From DATAUD01 sp035511075 (GTDB taxonomy: Bacteria; Verrucomicrobiota; Verrucomicrobiia; Limisphaerales; Palsa-1400), in assembly GCA_035511075.1 (NCBI GenBank), contig DATKFW010000003.1, forward strand, positions 1 through 64,000: DNA of 64,000 nucleotides, given 5' to 3'. This document shows, in pieces, positions 58,283-64,000 of this stretch (position 1 is the first letter of the stretch; the number at the start of each line of letters is the position of its first letter). Below the pieces are notes generated by a model. It saw only the letters and a program-made list of their open reading frames with translations. It was not told the origin of the DNA and made no database searches. A program made the position numbers and the translations under genes.

Positions 58283-59788
58283 CTACTCCGCTTTGCCGGA
58301 AAAATTCTCCGCCATGGCGACGGCTTTGATCATCGCCTTTGATTTGTTGACTGTTTCCTGGAATTCCGCTTCGGGCGCCGAATCGTAAACCCAGCCGCCC
58401 CCGGCTTGCACGTAGGCTACGCCGTCTTTGATGAGCGCCGTGCGAATGGTGATGCAGCAATCCAGGTTGCCGTTGAAGGAAAAATAACCGACGCATCCGC
58501 CATAAGGGCCACGCGCCGTCTGTTCCATTTCCGAAATAAGCTGCATCGCCCGAATCTTGGGCGCGCCAGTCAATGTGCCGGCCGGGAATGTCGCCCGCAT
58601 CAAATCATACGGCGTGCGGTCCGAGGAAAGAGTGCCCTCGACTTGGGAAACGATGTGCATGACGTGGCTGTAACGCTCGATGATCATCAACGCCTTGACT
58701 TGCACGCTGCCAAAATCGCAGACCCTCCCGATGTCGTTGCGGGCCAGATCGACGAGCATGACATGTTCGGCGCGCTCCTTGGGGTTGGCCAGCAATTCCT
58801 TCTCCAGCGCCTGGTCTTCCTCCGCCGTCTGGCCGCGCCGGCTGGTGCCCGCGATGGGTCGGATTTCCACACGCCTTTCTTCGCAACGCACGTGAATCTC
58901 CGGCGAGGCGCCGACCAGCGAGAAGCCTTCCAATTCCAGCAAAAACATGTACGGCGACGGATTGATCGACCGCGCCGCGCGGTAAATATCCACCGGCGTA
59001 GCTTTCACCGGCGTGGAAAATCGCTGCGATCCCACCACCTGGATGATGTCGCCCGCAGTGATGTAGCTTTTTGCGCGCGCGACGTTTTCAAGGAACGCGT
59101 CCCTGGACATGTTCGAGGCAAACGGAACCCCCGACACCTCGCGCGGGACATCGACGGGCCGATGCTCCGACGGTTGTTCGAGGAGCGTCAGGAGACGGTC
59201 GATTTCCCCCGTTGCCTCCTCGTAGGCCTCGGCTGGGGCCTGGCCGTTCAAGACGGCGTTGACGAGAATGGTGATCGTTTGCTCCACGCGATCAAATACC
59301 AGCAGTTCATCGGCAATCAGAAAATAAAGCACCGGCGTCTTCAAGTCGTCGCGCGGCGGCCGGGGCACAACCGGTTCTATGTCATGTATGAATTCGTAGG
59401 CGATGAATCCGACAGCCCCGCCGCTGAAGCGCGGCAATCCCGGAATGGACACCGGCTTGAAACGCCGCATGACTTGCTCGACGACAGCCAGCCCGTCTTT
59501 GACGCCCTTCCCGATGTCGAAGCTTTCGGTGATTTTTCCATTTTCAACGAGGTCAACCCTCGAGCCTGTCTGCCGGATGATCGAACGCGGATTGCATCCG
59601 ACGAATGAGTAGCGGCCGATGTGCTCGCCGCCTTCCACCGACTCGAAGAGGAAAGACTCGCCCTGCCCGCGAATCTTTCGGTAGGCTGAGAGTGGCGTTT
59701 CCAAATCGGCCAATACTCGGCGCGTCACCGGGACCAGGTTCCCCTGGGTGGCCAGCTTCAAGAATTCAGGCTCTGACGGATAGTACAC
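58283..59788 (-). CDS. trpE: Anthranilate synthase component I
   Basis: The protein has 501 residues. It converts chorismate and ammonia (or glutamine via TrpG) to anthranilate, the first step of tryptophan synthesis. The Trp feedback site is in FLFESVEGGEHIGRYSF. The catalytic half has SPYMFLLELEGFSLVGASPE, IRPIAGTSRRG, RAEHVMLVDLARNDIGRV, FPAGTLTGAPKIRAM, RGPYGGCVGYFSFNGN and QAGGGWVYDSAPEAEFQE, all matching TrpE. Component II (trpG) is not in this window. Confidence 0.93.
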   Translation of the reverse strand: MYYPSEPEFLKLATQGNLVPVTRRVLADLETPLSAYRKIRGQGESFLFESVEGGEHIGRYSFVGCNPRSIIRQTGSRVDLVENGKITESFDIGKGVKDGLAVVEQVMRRFKPVSIPGLPRFSGGAVGFIAYEFIHDIEPVVPRPPRDDLKTPVLYFLIADELLVFDRVEQTITILVNAVLNGQAPAEAYEEATGEIDRLLTLLEQPSEHRPVDVPREVSGVPFASNMSRDAFLENVARAKSYITAGDIIQVVGSQRFSTPVKATPVDIYRAARSINPSPYMFLLELEGFSLVGASPEIHVRCEERRVEIRPIAGTSRRGQTAEEDQALEKELLANPKERAEHVMLVDLARNDIGRVCDFGSVQVKALMIIERYSHVMHIVSQVEGTLSSDRTPYDLMRATFPAGTLTGAPKIRAMQLISEMEQTARGPYGGCVGYFSFNGNLDCCITIRTALIKDGVAYVQAGGGWVYDSAPEAEFQETVNKSKAMIKAVAMAENFSGKAE

Positions 59789-59800
59789 AACTCTCCCACC

Positions 59801-60328
59801 TTAACCCATGGGACGCCGCAAGCGCCACAATGAAAGCAAGGTGTAAAACAGGACAATCACGGAATAGGCGACGATGCCGAAACCGATGGCAAACGCGACC
59901 GAATCCATTTCGCTGAACAGAATCAATGCACCACCAATGACTCCGGTTAGAAAAGTCTCGCCCAGGAGACACGCCAGATAAAGGGGCATGCGGGTTTGGG
60001 CGATGCGCTCCGAAAACCATTCGCGATACGCATCCTCCCCCATGGACCGCATGAGCCATGCCGCGTGAAAATTGTGAGCCGCCACCAGCAGGCCCGCCGT
60101 GATGACGATGATCGCCGTCAGCGGCCAGAAAGCGAACGTGACGCACAAGGCCAGATTCACCAACGCGCCCCATTTCCAACCCAGTTTTTTTGCCAGCGGA
60201 TTGCCCTCGAGTACCAGGTTCGGCGTCGCCACCCACGTGCTCAGAAAGTCCATTCCGCGAGCACAGAGGAGCAGGACGCACATGACAACATAGCCACGGC
60301 TGCCAAAAGGAAAAAATTCCCCGGTCAT
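59801..60328 (-). CDS. Membrane protein, unknown function
   Basis: The protein has 175 residues with about four membrane helices (VVMCVLLLCARGMDFLSTW, ALVNLALCVTFAFWPLTAII, ILFSEMDSVAFAIGFGIVAY and others). Its ATG overlaps the hisI stop (ATGA), so the two are coupled. The family is not recognised. Confidence 0.7.
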   Translation of the reverse strand: MTGEFFPFGSRGYVVMCVLLLCARGMDFLSTWVATPNLVLEGNPLAKKLGWKWGALVNLALCVTFAFWPLTAIIVITAGLLVAAHNFHAAWLMRSMGEDAYREWFSERIAQTRMPLYLACLLGETFLTGVIGGALILFSEMDSVAFAIGFGIVAYSVIVLFYTLLSLWRLRRPMG

Positions 60329-60714
60329 TTCTTGCCGTTAATATCCCCGAGCGCCGGGAGTCGCGGTTCCGTCACGTGCGCCGCCGCCCCGCCCTCGGTT
60401 ATCGATCGGAAAAAGCAGGAGCGGTAGCCCTCGTGGCAGGCCGCGCCAATCTGCTCCACCTTGATGAGCAGGGTGTCGCCGTCGCAATCCAACGCAATGT
60501 CCTTGACCGTCTGGGTATGTCCGCTGGTCTCGCCCTTGATCCAGAATTTCCGGCGGGAGCGGCTCCAGAAATGAGTTCTTCCGGTGGCAATGGTGGCTTC
60601 GAGCGAAGCGCGATTCATCCAGGCCATCATCAGCACGCGGCCGTTTTCATTGTCCTGAACGATGGCTGGAATCAACCCATCCGAATTGAACTTCAAATTG
60701 TCATAAACACTCAT
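60325..60714 (-). CDS. hisI: Phosphoribosyl-AMP cyclohydrolase
   Basis: The protein has 129 residues and is monofunctional, without a HisE domain. It catalyses ring opening of phosphoribosyl-AMP in histidine synthesis. The magnesium-binding acidic cluster is DCDGD, and the zinc-binding cysteines are in DCDG, GAACHEGYRSCFFR (C-x6-C). FWSRSRRKFWIKGETSGH is the conserved central segment. The rest of the his genes are not here. Confidence 0.95.
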   Translation of the reverse strand: MSVYDNLKFNSDGLIPAIVQDNENGRVLMMAWMNRASLEATIATGRTHFWSRSRRKFWIKGETSGHTQTVKDIALDCDGDTLLIKVEQIGAACHEGYRSCFFRSITEGGAAAHVTEPRLPALGDINGKK

Positions 60715-60831
60715 AGCTCCCGCTTTTGGCGGCCCGTCAGAGTAGCAAAATCTTTTTACGTGGGAAGCACGAATCGTCGTCCCGATCTTTGGCCCCGCCT
60801 CGCGAGGGCGGGATTGGAACCCCTCTCGGAG

Positions 60832-61053
60832 TCAACCAAGAATCCGGCGCCACCAGGGCCGGCGCGGCACCGGCGTTTCCGCCGCGGATTGGTTCAATCG
60901 CCGCGCGATTTCCGAAGGAACCGGCGTTTGCGCGGCGTCGTGGCGCAGCAGTTCCTCCACGTTTTTGAACTCCTGGGCCGTGGTTTTGACCGTCCGGGTT
61001 TCGGCGGAATGTTCCTGCTGTTGTCCGGTCGAAAGTTTTGTCGTTTGTTTCAT
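60832..61053 (-). CDS. Small protein downstream of ECF sigma factor
   Basis: The protein has 73 residues (MKQTTKLSTGQQQEHSAET), is hydrophilic and ends with an amphipathic, Trp/Arg-rich tail PRRPWWRRILG. It lies seven bases after the sigma factor stop, so the two are one operon. It could be an anti-sigma-like or accessory protein, although it lacks the membrane helix of classical anti-sigma factors. Function unknown. Confidence 0.6.
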   Translation of the reverse strand: MKQTTKLSTGQQQEHSAETRTVKTTAQEFKNVEELLRHDAAQTPVPSEIARRLNQSAAETPVPRRPWWRRILG

Positions 61054-61060
61054 CTTGACT

Positions 61061-61618
61061 TCATTCCGATTTGGCGAAAAGCGCGGCGAAGGCCTTGCGC
61101 GCGCGGTGCAGCTTGCCTCGCACGGCGTCCGAAGACTGATCGGTCAGCGCGCCGACCTGTTCGTAGCTCAGCTCCTGGTCGCTGACCAGAAGCAACAACA
61201 GCCTGTATTCCGGCGGCAGGCCGTCCAGCGTCTTTTGAATCCGCGCGCCGAGTTCCTTGGTCTCCAATATGCGCAACGGCGAATCGCCGCCGGCCGACTG
61301 TTCCCAGACCGGGCTGTCGCTGCTGGGGAACATGTGCCGCTCGTGCCAGGTTTGCTGGAGGTTGCGGCAATGGTTGATGGCGATGCGATAAAGCCAGGTG
61401 CGCGCCGACGCCTCGCCGCGAAACTGGTCCAGCTTGCGCAACGCCTTGAGAAAAACATCGTGGGTCGCGTCCTCGGCCTTTTGAGGGTCGCCCAGAAAGC
61501 GAAGGGCCAGGTAAAAAATGGCGCGGCTGTGGGCGGTGTAAAGGGTGTTCAGGTCCTCCGAGACGATCCGGGGCGCCTCGCTTTGCAAGCTTTCCGGCTC
61601 TTCGCATGTCTGGTTCAT
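61061..61618 (-). CDS. ECF-family RNA polymerase sigma factor
   Basis: The protein has 185 residues from ATG 61618; a GTG at 61639 is an alternative start. Region 2 has YTAHSRAIFYLALRFLGDPQ, AEDATHDVFLKALRKLDQFRG and TWLYRIAINHCRN, which bind the -10 and core. Region 4 has LPPEYRLLLLLVSDQELSYEQVG and SSDAVRGKLHRARKAF. It is a group-4 (ECF/RpoE-like) sigma factor. No membrane anti-sigma gene is next to it, which is unusual. Confidence 0.92.
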   Translation of the reverse strand: MNQTCEEPESLQSEAPRIVSEDLNTLYTAHSRAIFYLALRFLGDPQKAEDATHDVFLKALRKLDQFRGEASARTWLYRIAINHCRNLQQTWHERHMFPSSDSPVWEQSAGGDSPLRILETKELGARIQKTLDGLPPEYRLLLLLVSDQELSYEQVGALTDQSSDAVRGKLHRARKAFAALFAKSE

Positions 61619-61687
61619 GACCGTGAGTGGTTCCACCACTGATTAGACCGCCCGCGGCCAAAGATGTCACGCCCGCAGTGAGCGCTC

Positions 61688-63004
<1,317 letters not shown>

Positions 63005-63225
63005 GTCGATTAGTCGGTTAAAAAACGCCGTTCAGACATAAACGTTACGGGAGAGAAGGCAAGCAAAGAACTGGAGCGCCCGTTTCCGTAATGGAATCGG
63101 AACCAACCACGAATCGCCCGGATTTCGGGGATGGTTCGCGAACGCGCAAGGCAGGCGCCGGTCGGGGAACTTTCCTCTTGGCGCGGTGCCACGCTCCCGG
63201 CAAACTTCTGCGCGGACCGACTCGC
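63005..63225. other. Intergenic region before rhamnosidase-like gene
   Basis: No gene-like ORF and no known RNA were recognised. It separates icd from the divergent rhamnosidase-like gene and must carry both promoters. A possible short hairpin lies around 63120-63180, but nothing definite. Confidence 0.35.
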
Positions 63226-64000
63226 ATGAAAATAAACCTCTTGCTTTCCACCTTGCTGCTGGCGCTGGGCACCGCCGTACTCTCCGCCCCTCAGCCGTGC
63301 GCAGCCGCGGAACGCCTCGCCCCGGAATACCTCCGATGCGAGTACCAGGTGGATCCGTTGGGCATCGACGAAACCGCGCCGCGTCTGTCCTGGCGGGTCA
63401 GTTCATCGCAACGGGGACAACGGCAAACCGCCTGGCGCATCCTGGTGGCAAGCTCAAAGAGGAATCTCGACCGCAACTCCGGGGACCTGTGGAACAGCGG
63501 AATAGTCGCGGACGACGAGACCATCGGGGCGGTTTATCGTGGCCTTCCATTGGTATCGCGCGAGATTTGCTATTGGAAAGTGCAGGTTTGGGACAAGGAC
63601 CACAAGGTGTCGCGGTGGAGCCAGCCGGCGATGTGGACCATGGGTCTGTTGCAAAAGGCGGACTGGCACGGGCAATGGATCGGGTACGATCGGATGCGCG
63701 GCAAAACGGTTGTTCCAGCGCCCTTTGATGCTGCCAAATGGATTTGGTACTCGGGCGACACATTTCCGACCATTCCCCAAGGGACCTGTTATTTCATGAG
63801 CAGTCTGGCGCTTCCCTCGAAGGCCAGGATCGACAAGGCTGAGTTGCTCGTGGCAGCGCATGACGAGGTTCTCTTTAATATTAATGGCAACGCGGTGCAG
63901 TTGCCTCGCACCGATGACCAGAACAACGCGCGCCTGGTGGACGTTACTTCGCAGATCAAGCCGGGGATGAACACAATTCGCGTTGGGGTCGAGGTCGCAG
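63226..64000 (+). CDS. Alpha-L-rhamnosidase-like secreted protein (partial)
   Basis: The protein starts MKINLLLSTLLLALGTAVLS (ATG 63226) with a signal peptide ending CAAAE, and the frame runs off the window. The visible 258 residues match the N-terminal part of bacterial alpha-L-rhamnosidases (GH78): an FN3-like domain (LRCEYQVDPLGIDETAPRLS, WRVSSSQRGQRQTAWRILVA) and then the Bac_rhamnosid_N domain (MWTMGLLQKADWHGQWIGYD, ARIDKAELLVAAHDEVLFNI). The catalytic domain lies outside the window. Confidence 0.82.
   Translation, partial: MKINLLLSTLLLALGTAVLSAPQPCAAAERLAPEYLRCEYQVDPLGIDETAPRLSWRVSSSQRGQRQTAWRILVASSKRNLDRNSGDLWNSGIVADDETIGAVYRGLPLVSREICYWKVQVWDKDHKVSRWSQPAMWTMGLLQKADWHGQWIGYDRMRGKTVVPAPFDAAKWIWYSGDTFPTIPQGTCYFMSSLALPSKARIDKAELLVAAHDEVLFNINGNAVQLPRTDDQNNARLVDVTSQIKPGMNTIRVGVEVA

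Overview
This window looks like a chromosomal segment from a soil or freshwater Verrucomicrobiota bacterium of the Pedosphaera/Limisphaera type. The evidence is the gene families present: GloVer-type tandem repeats, several secreted prepilins of the H-X9-DG kind, a PSCyt1/DUF1549/DUF1553 plus DUF1501 pair, a Gfo/Idh oxidoreductase with a Tat signal, a TMTC-like TPR membrane protein and many large secreted repeat proteins. The taxonomic call is inferred from gene content only.

The left part (1-6.2 kb) has a GloVer repeat protein cut by the window edge, two proteins of unknown function, a possible orphan small RNA (3423-3650, minus strand, with its own promoter and terminator), and a two-component pair: a membrane histidine kinase overlapping an NtrC-like sigma-54 activator.

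The centre of interest is 6.2-13.1 kb, a complete type II-C-like CRISPR-Cas9 locus. It has a cas9 of about 1256 aa starting 15 bases after a tRNA-Arg(CCT) gene, cas1 starting inside cas9, cas2 overlapping cas1, a tracrRNA gene on the opposite strand, and an array of 18 repeats and 17 spacers with an exact 66-bp period. A diverged 70-bp direct repeat flanks the island on both sides. Cas1 carries a 38-codon in-frame insertion bounded by a 10-bp direct repeat, Cas2 has an N-terminal extension of about 60 residues, and the tRNA has a bulged acceptor stem. tracrRNA polarity implies that crRNAs are read on the minus strand, against the cas genes.

From 13.2 to 22.6 kb lie a SerA-like dehydrogenase, two secreted prepilins, a large beta-propeller protein translationally coupled to one of them, a TerB/DUF697-like protein, a small membrane protein and a Gfo/Idh oxidoreductase. 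Two very large overlapping sensor kinases follow (22.8-30.1 kb), then a zinc-ribbon protein, an AlkA-like glycosylase and a ThDP-dependent decarboxylase. From 33.3 to 40.3 kb a minus-strand cluster encodes a DUF1501 protein, a planctomycete-type cytochrome c protein and an FGE-fold fusion.

The region 40.6-54.8 kb mixes small toxin-antitoxin-like genes (HicB-like proteins, a VapBC pair, an addiction-module antitoxin) with an SGNH hydrolase, a TPR/TMTC protein, tRNA-Leu(TAG), a glycosidase-like protein, and a Ser/Thr kinase behind a consensus promoter. The right end has a large DUF5060/GH-like secreted protein, then core metabolism (trpE, hisI, icd), an ECF sigma factor with a small partner, and the start of an alpha-L-rhamnosidase-like gene cut by the window edge.
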